A stretch of 64,000 nucleotides of DNA from JAXLYX01 sp046351215 (lineage in GTDB: Bacteria; Myxococcota_A; Polyangia; Polyangiales; Houyiibacteriaceae), in the NCBI GenBank assembly GCA_046351215.1, contig JAXLYX010000016.1, forward strand, positions 62,001 through 126,000, given 5' to 3'. Positions within the stretch are counted from its first letter, which is position 1; each line of letters opens with the position of its first letter. Shown in pieces: positions 43,538 through 52,644 of the stretch. The translations under genes were made by a program, and so were the position numbers. Below the pieces are notes generated by a model. It did not search any database. It was not told the DNA's origin and was given only the letters and a program-made list of their open reading frames with translations.

Positions 43538-44317
43538 TCAGAACCGCCAGGCGACGAGGAGCCGCGACCCGAAGCCGACGCGGCCGGCGGACAAGAGGAC
43601 GCCGGGAGCGAAGCCCACATCGAGACGACGCTCGCGCAGCGAAGCGGAGACGCTCGGAGCGACGAGGTGCACGGCGCCGCCCTCGGCCTCGTCGTGTTCG
43701 ACGTAGCTCTCGAGGTCCTGACCGACGTACTCGACGCCGAAACGAAGAGAGCTCGGACGGCCGCGGAGGACGTCGTAGCCCACACCGAAGCGCACGAGTA
43801 CGTCGAGAGGATCGGCGCCGCTCGCGAAGCGGCGCTCGAGCTGGACGTTGCCCGTGACGAGGAATGCATCGTGCGCATAGGAGAGCGAATTGAAGAGGCT
43901 GAAGGCGAAGGCACCCTCGAATTCGCGAACACTTAGCAGCGTGAAGCCGAGCGTGAAACCGTTCGTCGAGCCGTCGCGCGGACGAAGCGCGGTCAGGTGC
44001 ACGTAGCCGCCGCCGGTGCCCCCCTGGCCCGTCGGCGAGCCCGGCGCGACGAGGCCGAACGCGCCGAACGAGAGGAAAGGGAGGAGGCCCGCCTGAGCGC
44101 CGATCTGCTGCACCGTACCGGGCCGCGCGACCGTCGGATCCGAGAAGCGGATCGCTCCGCTGCTCGAGGCGCCCACGTTGAGGGTGTAGAAGGCGTCCAC
44201 GCTCCGATCGACGGGCCCCGCGGCGTTCTGGACGAAGACGAAGGGGCGATCGTCGGCGCGTGCGAAGGAGAGCGACGGCACCGCGGAGAACAGCAGAGCG
44301 ACGGTGAGGAGGCGCAT
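43538..44317 (-). CDS. Outer-membrane beta-barrel protein
   Basis: This is a 259-residue predicted outer-membrane protein with a signal peptide (LLTVALLFSAVPSLSFARA). Amphipathic strands alternate with glycine-rich turns: FLSFGAFGLVAPG, GFTLGFTLLSVREFEG, LDVLVRFGVGYDVLRG and RLDVGFAPGVLLSAG, ending in the aromatic LLVAWRF, which fits an outer-membrane sorting end. No specific porin family is recognised. It converges with the tautomerase gene after 15 bp and is divergent from the phosphoesterase gene at 44499. Confidence 0.65.
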   Translation of the reverse strand: MRLLTVALLFSAVPSLSFARADDRPFVFVQNAAGPVDRSVDAFYTLNVGASSSGAIRFSDPTVARPGTVQQIGAQAGLLPFLSFGAFGLVAPGSPTGQGGTGGGYVHLTALRPRDGSTNGFTLGFTLLSVREFEGAFAFSLFNSLSYAHDAFLVTGNVQLERRFASGADPLDVLVRFGVGYDVLRGRPSSLRFGVEYVGQDLESYVEHDEAEGGAVHLVAPSVSASLRERRLDVGFAPGVLLSAGRVGFGSRLLVAWRF

Positions 44318-44498
44318 CGGCGCGAGGAATCGTCCACCGCGCCGCGGTGGTCAAGGCTTGCACGGCGCTCGTGGCGCGTCGTCACAGGATCGGAACCTCG
44401 GACCTCCAAGCGTTTCCCTTTCGTCGCCGAAGCGTCGATCGCACACACGAGTCGCCTTGTGCATCCTCCGGCCACCCCCGCGTCCCCGAGGAAGCCCG

Positions 44499-47075
44499 AT
44501 GATGCGCCGTCCGTCCACGTTCGCCTCGCTCGCGTTCGCCACCCTGATCGGCTGCGGGGGCGGTGACAGCGCCCCGTTCTGCGAGGTCCCGCCGCCACCC
44601 GCCGACGCTTTGATGCACGCGGGCTCGGACGGAAGCTCGATCGTCCTGCCCGGGGGTCGGCGCCTCACGCCCGCGGGGCAGCACGTCGTGCTCGGCGGCT
44701 TCCCGGTCGAGGTCCTGCCTCATCCGACGCTCGGCGTCGCGTACGTGAACAACCTCGGCTACGCGAAGCGCGCGGTCGAGGTGGTCCGTCTCTCCGACGG
44801 AGCGATCCTCGAGGATCTCGTTCGTCCCGAGGCCTTCCACGGCATGGACCTCTCGCCCGACGGGAAGAAGCTCTACGTCGCGGGCGGGAACGCCGGCTTC
44901 GTCGAGATCTACGACGTGGACGCGTCGTTCGGCACCGTGACACCGGACGCCCAGGTGCCTCTCGACGGATTCCCCGTGGGGATGGAGGTGGCCTCGGACG
45001 GAGGTGTGTTCTGGGTCGGTGCCTTCCAGGGGAAGGAGCTCGTGGAATTCGATCGCACGACGCTCGCACGGAAGCGCTCGGTCACGCTCGAGGACGCGCC
45101 GTTCACCATCCTCGAGCTCCCGTCGCGGCAGGAGCTCTACGTCACGCTCGTGAAGACGACGCACGTGGTCGTGATCGACCTCGCGACCTTCACCGTGAAG
45201 GGCACGATCGACGTGCTCGGCGGCGGACCGATGGGGCTCGAGACGACGCCCGACGAGAGCCGCGTCTTCGTCACGGTCTCCGACGCGGATCGGGTCGTCG
45301 CCGTCGACACGGCCACGCGCTCGCTCGCCCTCGACGTCCGCATGGGCGACGCCGATCTCGTCGACGATCTCGGTCGGCTCCTACCCGCGACGAGCCCCTC
45401 CGGCATGGCGCTCGACGCGGCCGCCAACCGCCTCTACCTCGCGCGCTCGGGCGACAACGCGATCTACGTGCTCGACCCGTCGACCCTCGCGACGCTCGGA
45501 GCGATCCCGACCGCGTGGTATCCAACCGCGGTCTCCCTGGCCGGAGGCAAGCTCCTCGTGACCAACGGCAAGGGCGTGGGAGCGGGGCCCACCGGCTGGA
45601 ACACTCCGGGCGATGCGCAGGGCAAGGAGCGCATGTCCGGATCGATGCAGCTCGTCGATCTCGCGACGATCGATCTCGTCGCGTCGAGCGAGACCGTGCG
45701 CTCGAACCTCCGCCGTCCTGACGAGGTCTATCCGGTCGACTGCGGAGGGCGGCAGTTCCCGGTTCCCGCCGTGTCGGGGGAAGCGACGCCGATCGAGCAC
45801 ATCGTGCTCATCGTCCGCGAGAACAAGAGCTACGACTCCGAGCTCGGCGACCTCGAGGGCACCGAGGCGGATCCCACGCTGCTCATGTACGGCGAGGACG
45901 TCACGCCGAACATCCACGCGCTCGCGCGCGAGTTCGGCAACCACGACAACTTCTACGACGACGGCGAGAGCTCGGTGCAGGGCCACTTCTGGCTGACGTC
46001 GAGCTTCGTGAACGACTACATGGAGCGCGTCTCGTATTTCGAGGACTACCGTGGCGCGTCCGGCTTCTCGCGCGATCCGATCGACGCTTCGGGCGATCCC
46101 GACTTCGGCAGCTTCTTCACCCACCTGATCCGGCACGGCGTCGACTACCGGGTCTTCGGAGAGGTCGTCGGCTCGGGCGGCTCCGCGACGGCTCCCGACG
46201 GTTCGACCGGCCGCGTCTTCGACCACATCGTCGTCGACTTCCCCGGCATCTTCTTCAACACGAGCCTGAAGGACGAGCTCAAGGCCCAGTTCGTCGCCGA
46301 CTGGTTCAAGGACAACGGGCTCCCTCCCTTCTCCTACGTGCTCCTGCCCAACGACCACACGAACGGCCTCTCGCCGGGCTCGCTCACGCCCGAGTCGATG
46401 ATCAGCGACAACGACTACGGCACGGGCCTGCTCGTCGACGCGATCACGCACCTGCCCGAGTGGCGGAAGACCGCGATCTTCATCGTGGAGGACGACACGC
46501 AGGGGGGCGCCGATCACGTCGACCTGCACCGCTCGATCCTCGTGGTCGCGAGCCCCTGGGTGAAGCGCGGTCATACGAGCAGCGTGCATCTCTCCTATCC
46601 ATCCCTCTTCCGGACCTTCGAGCACATCCTCGGGATCCCGCCCCTGAACCGCTATACCGCGCACGCCACGCTCCCCTTCGACACGTTCACGACGCGGCCG
46701 GACTACCGTCCCTACACCGTGCGTGCGCGCACCGTCCCCGATCGCCAGAACAGCCGGGTCGCGCGCACGGCGCGAGGGGCCGACGTGGCCGAGCGCTGGT
46801 CGCAGGCGATGTCGTTCCACGCGCCCGATTCGAGCCCCGAGCTCGGCGACGTGCTCTACTTCGCCCGCTTCGGCGAGGCGCCTCGAGGGTCGCGTCTCCG
46901 GGCCGTGATCGACGGCCGTCTGCCTTCGGATACGCAACCTCTCCTCGAGGACGACGGCGACGCCGATGAATACGAGCGCGAGCTCGCGGCGTTCCGGATG
47001 GCGGCGGCACGCGACCCGCGGCTGCGTGCCCGACTTCGCGGCGCGAACCTGCCCGCGGTCGACGACGACGACTGA
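44499..47075 (+). CDS. Lipoprotein with beta-propeller and phosphoesterase domain
   Basis: This is an 858-residue lipoprotein (FATLIGCGGG lipobox) expected at the cell surface. Residues about 45-420 are YVTN-like beta-propeller repeats (TLGVAYVNNLGYAK, GKKLYVAGGNAGFVEIYD, NRLYLARSGDNAIYVLDP). Then PIEHIVLIVRENKSYDSELG near residue 430 starts a PF04185-type phosphoesterase domain of the acid phosphatase/phospholipase C kind, with GHFWLTSSFVNDYME and VEDDTQGGADHVDLHRS. The combination of propeller and esterase occurs in other bacteria; substrate unknown. ATG 44499 (or 44502) is used. A second phosphoesterase gene lies at 48237. Confidence 0.8.
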   Translation: MMRRPSTFASLAFATLIGCGGGDSAPFCEVPPPPADALMHAGSDGSSIVLPGGRRLTPAGQHVVLGGFPVEVLPHPTLGVAYVNNLGYAKRAVEVVRLSDGAILEDLVRPEAFHGMDLSPDGKKLYVAGGNAGFVEIYDVDASFGTVTPDAQVPLDGFPVGMEVASDGGVFWVGAFQGKELVEFDRTTLARKRSVTLEDAPFTILELPSRQELYVTLVKTTHVVVIDLATFTVKGTIDVLGGGPMGLETTPDESRVFVTVSDADRVVAVDTATRSLALDVRMGDADLVDDLGRLLPATSPSGMALDAAANRLYLARSGDNAIYVLDPSTLATLGAIPTAWYPTAVSLAGGKLLVTNGKGVGAGPTGWNTPGDAQGKERMSGSMQLVDLATIDLVASSETVRSNLRRPDEVYPVDCGGRQFPVPAVSGEATPIEHIVLIVRENKSYDSELGDLEGTEADPTLLMYGEDVTPNIHALAREFGNHDNFYDDGESSVQGHFWLTSSFVNDYMERVSYFEDYRGASGFSRDPIDASGDPDFGSFFTHLIRHGVDYRVFGEVVGSGGSATAPDGSTGRVFDHIVVDFPGIFFNTSLKDELKAQFVADWFKDNGLPPFSYVLLPNDHTNGLSPGSLTPESMISDNDYGTGLLVDAITHLPEWRKTAIFIVEDDTQGGADHVDLHRSILVVASPWVKRGHTSSVHLSYPSLFRTFEHILGIPPLNRYTAHATLPFDTFTTRPDYRPYTVRARTVPDRQNSRVARTARGADVAERWSQAMSFHAPDSSPELGDVLYFARFGEAPRGSRLRAVIDGRLPSDTQPLLEDDGDADEYERELAAFRMAAARDPRLRARLRGANLPAVDDDD

Positions 47076-47118
47076 GCGAGCCCTCGACGCGAAAGGGCGG
47101 CCGCGAGGTCCGTGGACC

Positions 47119-48117
47119 TCAGGGACAGTCGAGCGAGTCGTCCGGGAGCAGGCAGACGCCCTGCACCGAGCCGGCCGCGACGCGGCAGACGGAGGGCTCG
47201 AGGCACGGCACGCCGTATCGGTCGCAGGCGTCGCCCTCGCTCGGGACGACCGCGCAGGCGGTCCCCGTCGCGGTGCCGAGGCACTCGGAGCCTTCGCCGC
47301 AGATCACCGTGGGATCGCCGAGGTTGCAGGCCTCGATGGGCTCCCGGACGGTGACGACGACGCAGGTCGACGAGACCGGATCGCAGCCGAGGCCGAGCGC
47401 TTCGTCGCAGCCTCCGCCGGTCGCGTACGCGGGGTCGCACGTCGCTCCGGGGGTACGCGCGTCGGCGACGCAGACGCCCATCGCGACGTGCGATGCTCCG
47501 ACGCACGAAGTGCCCTTCGCACAGGGCACGCTCCGCCCGCACGGCTCGCCCTCGAGCGCGGGCACGGCGCAGACCACGTGCTCGTTGCACGCGAAGCCGG
47601 TCGCGCAGGGGATCGTCGCGCACGAGGCCCCGAGCCCTCCAGGCGAGCCGCAGCTTCCGCACGTCCCGCCCGCGTCGAACCCGCACCGTCCGCCCGCGCA
47701 TTGGGCGTCGACCACGCAAGGTGCTCCGTCGGCGAGCGTACCGCGCGGGGGCTCGCAGCCCGGAATCACGTCCGCGTGCAGTAGCACGTCGCAGGAAACG
47801 CTCCGATGCGCGGCCGCGCAGGCGCTCGTCCACGCCGCGTCGATCGCCGTGCCGGGCGCGCGCTCGAAGACGGCGCACTCGAGTGCCAGCCGCTCGACGC
47901 AGACCTCGCGGGAGCGGAAGCGGCGCTCGAGCGGGAACGCATCGGCGCAGTGCGCGAAGGCCGCGCAGCGCGTCGAGGCGAGCACGAGGCAGGCGTCCGA
48001 CGCGAGCGGCGAAGGGCGCGGCTTGCTCCGGGACTCGTCGTCGCATCCGGACGCGAGCGCGACGACGAGGGAGAGGACGAGACGCAATCGCGCGGGAGGT
48101 CGGCAGCGGACACGCAT
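47119..48117 (-). CDS. Cysteine-rich secreted lipoprotein
   Basis: This is a 332-residue protein starting MRVRCRPPARLRLVLSLVVA with a lipobox at ALASGCDD. The mature part has many regularly spaced cysteines (CVVDAQCAGGRCGFD, CGSPGGLGASCATIPCATG, CNEHVVCAVPALEGEPCG), the Dickkopf-like or EB-module pattern frequent in myxobacterial secreted proteins. All cysteines are probably in disulfides. No enzyme motif. It is convergent with the propeller-phosphoesterase gene and divergent from the second phosphoesterase gene, so it is flanked by them. Function unknown. Confidence 0.7.
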   Translation of the reverse strand: MRVRCRPPARLRLVLSLVVALASGCDDESRSKPRPSPLASDACLVLASTRCAAFAHCADAFPLERRFRSREVCVERLALECAVFERAPGTAIDAAWTSACAAAHRSVSCDVLLHADVIPGCEPPRGTLADGAPCVVDAQCAGGRCGFDAGGTCGSCGSPGGLGASCATIPCATGFACNEHVVCAVPALEGEPCGRSVPCAKGTSCVGASHVAMGVCVADARTPGATCDPAYATGGGCDEALGLGCDPVSSTCVVVTVREPIEACNLGDPTVICGEGSECLGTATGTACAVVPSEGDACDRYGVPCLEPSVCRVAAGSVQGVCLLPDDSLDCP

Positions 48118-48236
48118 GGGCTCGCGACAAGGTGCTGCTGCAACGGTCGATCCGCACCGGACGACACCGACTTGCCACCGCTTCGTCGCGGACCCGTCTT
48201 CCCCTGGGCCCGCGGGGCTCGTACCCTCGGCCCGCC

Positions 48237-49382
48237 GTGACCCCATCCCCGAACCGCCGCCTCCGTGCGCTCCGCCTCGCGCGCACGCTCCTCGTCCTCT
48301 CGCTCGCCTTCGTGCTCGGCTCCTGCGACGACTCGTCGTCGTCGTCGAGCGGCACGCCGGCGGTCGGGACGATCAAGCATGTCTTCGTGATCGTGCTCGA
48401 GAACAAGGGCTACGACGAGACGTTCGGCTCGGGCTCGGTCGCCACGTACCTGAACGGCACGCTCGTCCCGCAGGGGCAGCTGCTCCGCGAGTACCACGGC
48501 ATCGGTCACCTCAGCCTCACGAACTACATCGCGATGGTCAGCGGCCAGGCGCCGAATCCGAGCACGCAGGCGGATTGCACGACCTACACGGATTTCGTCG
48601 AGTCGGGCCCCGTCGACGCCGACGGTCAGGCCGTCGGCACGGGCTGCGTGTATCCGGCGTCGATCGAGACGATCGCGAACCAGCTCGAGGCGCACGGCTA
48701 CACCTGGCGCGCGTACGAGGAAGACATGGGCAACTCGCCGACCGAGCCGACGACCTGCCGTCATCCGACGATCGGTCAGAAGGATCCGACCGTCTCGGCG
48801 CGCCTCGGCGATCAGTACGCGACCCGCCACAACCCCTTCGTCTACTTCCACTCCGTGATCGACACGCCGAGCTGCGCGGCGAACGACGTCCCGCTGACGG
48901 GGCTCGAGGCCGATCTCGGGAGCGCCGCGACGACGCCCAACTACGTCTTCATCACGCCGAACCTCTGCAACGACGGCCACGACGGCCCCTGCGTCGACGG
49001 CTCGCCCGGCGGTCTCGTCTCGGCCGACGCCTTCCTCGCGAAGTGGGTGCCGAAGATCCTCGCGTCGCCGGCCTACCAGGACGGCGGCCTGCTCGTGATC
49101 ACCTTCGACGAGGCTGAATTCGGCGGTTCGAGCGCCGATTCCTCGGCGTGCTGCAACGAGCCCACGGGTCCGAACACGGCGGCGCCGGGAATCGTCGGCG
49201 AAGGCGGCGGCCGCACGGGCACGCTCCTGATCTCCTCGCACGTCGCGCCCGGCACGACGAACGACACGCCCTACAACCACTACTCGTTCCTGCGCACGGT
49301 CGAGGATCTCTTCGGCCTGCCGTATCTTGGGTATGCGGGGCAGCGGGGATTGAAGTCGTTCGGGAGCGACGTGTTCCGGTAG
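48237..49382 (+). CDS. Secreted phosphoesterase (PF04185-like) lipoprotein
   Basis: This is a 381-residue lipoprotein: GTG 48237, signal peptide TLLVLSLAFVLGSC with lipobox. The single domain starts IKHVFVIVLENKGYDETFGS, the ENKGYDETFG motif typical of PF04185 acid phosphatase-like phosphoesterases. Next come LSLTNYIAMVSGQAPN and VYPASIETIANQLEAHG, then TPNYVFITPNLCNDGHDGPC and VITFDEAEFGG, where the acidic metal-site residues lie. It is related to the C-terminal domain of the protein at 44499 but lacks a propeller. It is divergent from the cysteine-rich lipoprotein gene. Substrate unknown. Confidence 0.85.
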   Translation: MTPSPNRRLRALRLARTLLVLSLAFVLGSCDDSSSSSSGTPAVGTIKHVFVIVLENKGYDETFGSGSVATYLNGTLVPQGQLLREYHGIGHLSLTNYIAMVSGQAPNPSTQADCTTYTDFVESGPVDADGQAVGTGCVYPASIETIANQLEAHGYTWRAYEEDMGNSPTEPTTCRHPTIGQKDPTVSARLGDQYATRHNPFVYFHSVIDTPSCAANDVPLTGLEADLGSAATTPNYVFITPNLCNDGHDGPCVDGSPGGLVSADAFLAKWVPKILASPAYQDGGLLVITFDEAEFGGSSADSSACCNEPTGPNTAAPGIVGEGGGRTGTLLISSHVAPGTTNDTPYNHYSFLRTVEDLFGLPYLGYAGQRGLKSFGSDVFR

Positions 49383-49434
49383 GTCTTGGTGTTCCGCGAG
49401 GAAACCGTCCTCGGGAACGCCCGAACAAGGGGGC

Positions 49435-50511
49435 GTGTCCTCTTCCGACGACGAAGACCTGCTCGCGGCCCGAGAGGCCGTCGACTTCGCGCTCTCGGCG
49501 TGGGGGCCGGCGGACCAACCCCACGACGCGCTCTTCAAGTACGCGTTCAGCCGGGTGGAGCACGTACGCGGGGAGCTGGAAACGGTGCTGCCCGTCGAGG
49601 TGCTCGCCAGGCTCGATCTCGGCGGCCTCGAGGTCGTGCCGGGCACGTTCGTCGACGCTTCGCTGCGCGGCTCGGCGAGCGATGTGCTGCTGACGGCGCC
49701 GATGCGAGGTCGGCCGGCGTTCGTGTACGTGCTCTTCGAGCATCAGAGCACCGTGGAACCGGACATGCCTCTGCGCTTGCTGGGGTACATGCACGCGATC
49801 TGGAGCCGGTGGCGGCGCGAGAACCCGAAGCGGACGGCGCGGCTACCGCCGATCGTACCGGTCGTGCTGCACCACGGTCCTTCTCCGTGGCGAGCGCCCA
49901 CGACCTTCGGTGGCCTCGTATGGGGCGTGACCACCGAACCCTCGGAGCTCGCGCCGTTCGTCCCCGACTTCCGCTTCGTGTTGGACGACCTCGCACGCAC
50001 CACGCCGGAGGGGATCCGACTGCGCCCACTCCTCACGGCCTTCGCGAGGATCATCATGTTCCTGCTCATGCGCGCTCGCAGCGCGCACGACCTCGGCTCC
50101 GAGCTCTCGGCCTTTCGCGAGGATCTACGAGCCCTGGGGACCTCCCGGTCGGGCCTGCGCGACCTCGCCGTGGCCATGCGTTATGCTGTCTCCGTCGGCC
50201 GAGGCGGAGCGAAGCGTCTCAAGGACGTCGTGCACTGGGGCGTGGGACGACCGACCGAAGAGGTGATCATGACCATCGCGGACGAGCTCATCGCGGAAGG
50301 CATGGAGAAGGGCTTGGCCAAGGGGCTTGCCCTCGGAAAGGCCGAAGGCAAAGCCGAGCTCTTGCTCCGCCAGCTCACCAGACGGTTCGGCGCCCCGAGC
50401 GAGACGCTCGAGGCACGCGTCCGCGCAGCCGATTCCGCCACGCTCGATCGCTGGGCCGAGCGCGTGCTGTTCGCGGATTCGATCGAGGCGGTGATCGACG
50501 GGGGCGATTGA
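49435..50511 (+). CDS. Rpn family nuclease (recombination-promoting nuclease/putative transposase)
   Basis: Rpn proteins (PF04754) are PDDEXK-type nucleases once called transposases; several take part in horizontal transfer or phage defence. This 358-residue protein begins near PHDALFKYAFSRVEHVRGEL, followed by LGSASDVLLTAP-type acidic residues (Asp in GSASDVLL) and VYVLFEHQSTVEPDMPLRLL with the catalytic E-x-Q. The C-terminal part matches DUF4351 (GKAELLLRQLTRRFGAPSET), a typical partner. GTG 49435 follows AAGGGGGC. It is alone, without an obvious partner gene; it opens the accessory-looking right end of the window. Confidence 0.85.
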   Translation: MSSSDDEDLLAAREAVDFALSAWGPADQPHDALFKYAFSRVEHVRGELETVLPVEVLARLDLGGLEVVPGTFVDASLRGSASDVLLTAPMRGRPAFVYVLFEHQSTVEPDMPLRLLGYMHAIWSRWRRENPKRTARLPPIVPVVLHHGPSPWRAPTTFGGLVWGVTTEPSELAPFVPDFRFVLDDLARTTPEGIRLRPLLTAFARIIMFLLMRARSAHDLGSELSAFREDLRALGTSRSGLRDLAVAMRYAVSVGRGGAKRLKDVVHWGVGRPTEEVIMTIADELIAEGMEKGLAKGLALGKAEGKAELLLRQLTRRFGAPSETLEARVRAADSATLDRWAERVLFADSIEAVIDGGD

Positions 50512-50628
50512 GGCGTACGGCGCGAGTCGCGCGCGATCGGCGGGCGCTCGGGAAGCGGCGCCCGCCGGCGCCGACGCAACTCGCCGCCACGTCGGCCGAA
50601 GACGGGGGACTCCTTCGAGGAAATCCCC

Positions 50629-52578
50629 ATGAATTCGCATCTCCGATTTTCGCGCCGCCCGTTTGCCGTTCGCCCTCGAGGCCCAGGGATCCGTGGCCTT
50701 CCCTCCCTCGTCCTGCTCGTCGCCCTCGGAGCGGTCGGCTGTCATTCCCAGCCGCGCGTCGCATCGCCCGAGGCCGAGATCGCTCGCCTCGTGGCCGAGG
50801 GAGATCGCTATGCGCGCGAGCTCGGCGTGGAGGGAAACATGGAGCGCGCTCGCGAAGCGTATCGCGCCGCCTGCGACCGAGGCGCGCAGCGAGCGTGTGC
50901 CAGCCTCGCACCGCTCTACACCGTCGGTCGATTCGCGGATCGAGACTTCGGCCTGGCGTTCGAGCTAGCCCATGGCGCGTGCGAGGCCGGCGATCTTCTC
51001 GGCTGTGCCAACGAAGGCTGGCTCCGAGTGATCACGCCCACCGGCGCACGTGACATGAGCCAGGTGATGGCGCTCGAGGAGCGGGCGTGCGCGGGCCACG
51101 AACCCCGGGGCTGCGTCGTCCTCTCCTCCCTCTACGCGCAAGGCTGGGGTGTGGAGAGGAGCGAGGCCCACGCGCTTGAGCTCCTGCGTAAGGCCTGTGA
51201 CGCCGGCGATCCGATAGGTTGCGAACGTCTCGCCGACTTCATCGTCGCGGGTCGCGGTATCGAAGCCGACGCCGTGGCGGCGAACGAGCTCTACGCCGTC
51301 GCGTGCGAAGCCGGCGAGGTGAACGCCTGTGGCGATCTCGCTCTTCGAACGCTGCTCGGCGACGGGATGCCGCGCGACCCGCGCCGCGGCATCGAGCTCC
51401 TCGAGCAGGCGTGCGAGAAGGGGGCGCTCGAGAGCTGCCATGTCATCGGCAGCTTCTCCTGGGAAGGAGACGCAGGGTTCCCTGGCGATCGCGACCGCGC
51501 CACCTCGACGCTCGAGCGCGCGTGCGAGCTCGGCTACGGGCCCTCGTGCCAGCTGCTCGGCTGGATCTTCCGCACGGGAGAAGACGTGCCTGCCGACTTC
51601 GATCGCGCGAGGGTCTTCTACGAGAAGGCCTGCGAGGTGCGCGACGCCGAGTCCTGCGACGCGCTCGGGCACATGGCGGAGCGCGGACAGGGCGGACCGA
51701 GAGACGACGATCGCGCGTTCGCCTTCCTCGAGCGGGCCTGCGAGCTGGGCTCGCCCGCCGCGTGCGAGGAGCTCGCGCAGCTCTACGAGGCCGGGCGCAC
51801 CGTGCAGGTCGACCTGGAGCGCGCCTTCGAGCTCTCCGAACGTGCGTGCGACCTCGGGAACGAGACCTCGTGCCGACGCGTCGCCGCGAAGATCGCGGAG
51901 GGCCAAGGCGTGGAGGCGGACGTCGAGCGCTCCGTCACCCTGTACAGCGAGCTCTGCGGCGAGGGAGATGGGCAGGCCTGCGCCGACCTCGCCTTTCGAT
52001 ACTTCCGCGGCATCGGCATGCGGCGCGACACCATCGTGGCGGCGGCTCTCTACACCCACGCGTGCGAAGCCGGAATCGGTTGCGACCTCGTCCCACTCGC
52101 CTTCACCGCGGCGGGCGCTGATGTCCAGACCGGCGACGCCGAGGGCCAGAGTCGCGCGGGCGCCGAGGGCTGGTACGAGATCGCATGCGGAGCGGAGCCG
52201 TCAGGGCCCGCCTGCTTCGAGCTCGCCCTGCTTCGGGGGGAAGAGCCCGAGGGAACTCGCCGCTTCTCGGTCCGCGTGACCCGCCTCGAGAACGCTCCCG
52301 ACGGGATCGGCGTCGGCGATCGATGCGAGATCGCGATCGGGGCGCCCGGTGGTGAGCGCTCGTGGATCCGGCTCCTCTGCAACGGTCGGTTCGTCTATCC
52401 CGCGACCTCGTACGTCGTCTGGGATGCCGAGGGCCTCGCGATCGACGACACGCAATCGACGCGCGAAGACGGCGACCCTCGCCTCCAGCTCGACCCGCGC
52501 CGCGCCACGTTCCGCCTCGAAGACGACGAGACCGGCCGCTTCGGCGCCCTGCGGATCGAGGGCCGCATCGTCCGCTGA
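50629..52578 (+). CDS. Cysteine-rich Sel1-repeat lipoprotein (first of tandem pair)
   Basis: This is a 649-residue lipoprotein (LVALGAVGCHS) with about fifteen Sel1-like repeats, each a helix pair with a cysteine pair (for example REAYRAACDRGAQRACASLA and LRKACDAGDPIGCERLAD). This is the HCP pattern, so it is probably a disulfide-tied superhelix outside the cytoplasm. A non-repeat C-terminal domain (about 545-649) is beta-rich and contains NGRFVYPATSYVVWDAEG and RATFRLEDDETGRFGALRIE. The next gene encodes a paralogue sharing both parts. A role in protein-protein binding is likely; partners unknown. Confidence 0.85.
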   Translation: MNSHLRFSRRPFAVRPRGPGIRGLPSLVLLVALGAVGCHSQPRVASPEAEIARLVAEGDRYARELGVEGNMERAREAYRAACDRGAQRACASLAPLYTVGRFADRDFGLAFELAHGACEAGDLLGCANEGWLRVITPTGARDMSQVMALEERACAGHEPRGCVVLSSLYAQGWGVERSEAHALELLRKACDAGDPIGCERLADFIVAGRGIEADAVAANELYAVACEAGEVNACGDLALRTLLGDGMPRDPRRGIELLEQACEKGALESCHVIGSFSWEGDAGFPGDRDRATSTLERACELGYGPSCQLLGWIFRTGEDVPADFDRARVFYEKACEVRDAESCDALGHMAERGQGGPRDDDRAFAFLERACELGSPAACEELAQLYEAGRTVQVDLERAFELSERACDLGNETSCRRVAAKIAEGQGVEADVERSVTLYSELCGEGDGQACADLAFRYFRGIGMRRDTIVAAALYTHACEAGIGCDLVPLAFTAAGADVQTGDAEGQSRAGAEGWYEIACGAEPSGPACFELALLRGEEPEGTRRFSVRVTRLENAPDGIGVGDRCEIAIGAPGGERSWIRLLCNGRFVYPATSYVVWDAEGLAIDDTQSTREDGDPRLQLDPRRATFRLEDDETGRFGALRIEGRIVR

Positions 52579-52644
52579 CTCGCGCGAACGGCGTATCCCC
52601 CGGGGTCCTGGCGAACGGGGCCTCGGGTGCTACCAGTCGGCCCC

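Noticed and set aside
49435..50511. Rpn gene as part of a transposable element
   Set aside because: No terminal inverted repeats or target duplications seen around it; the family is no longer thought to be a true transposase.
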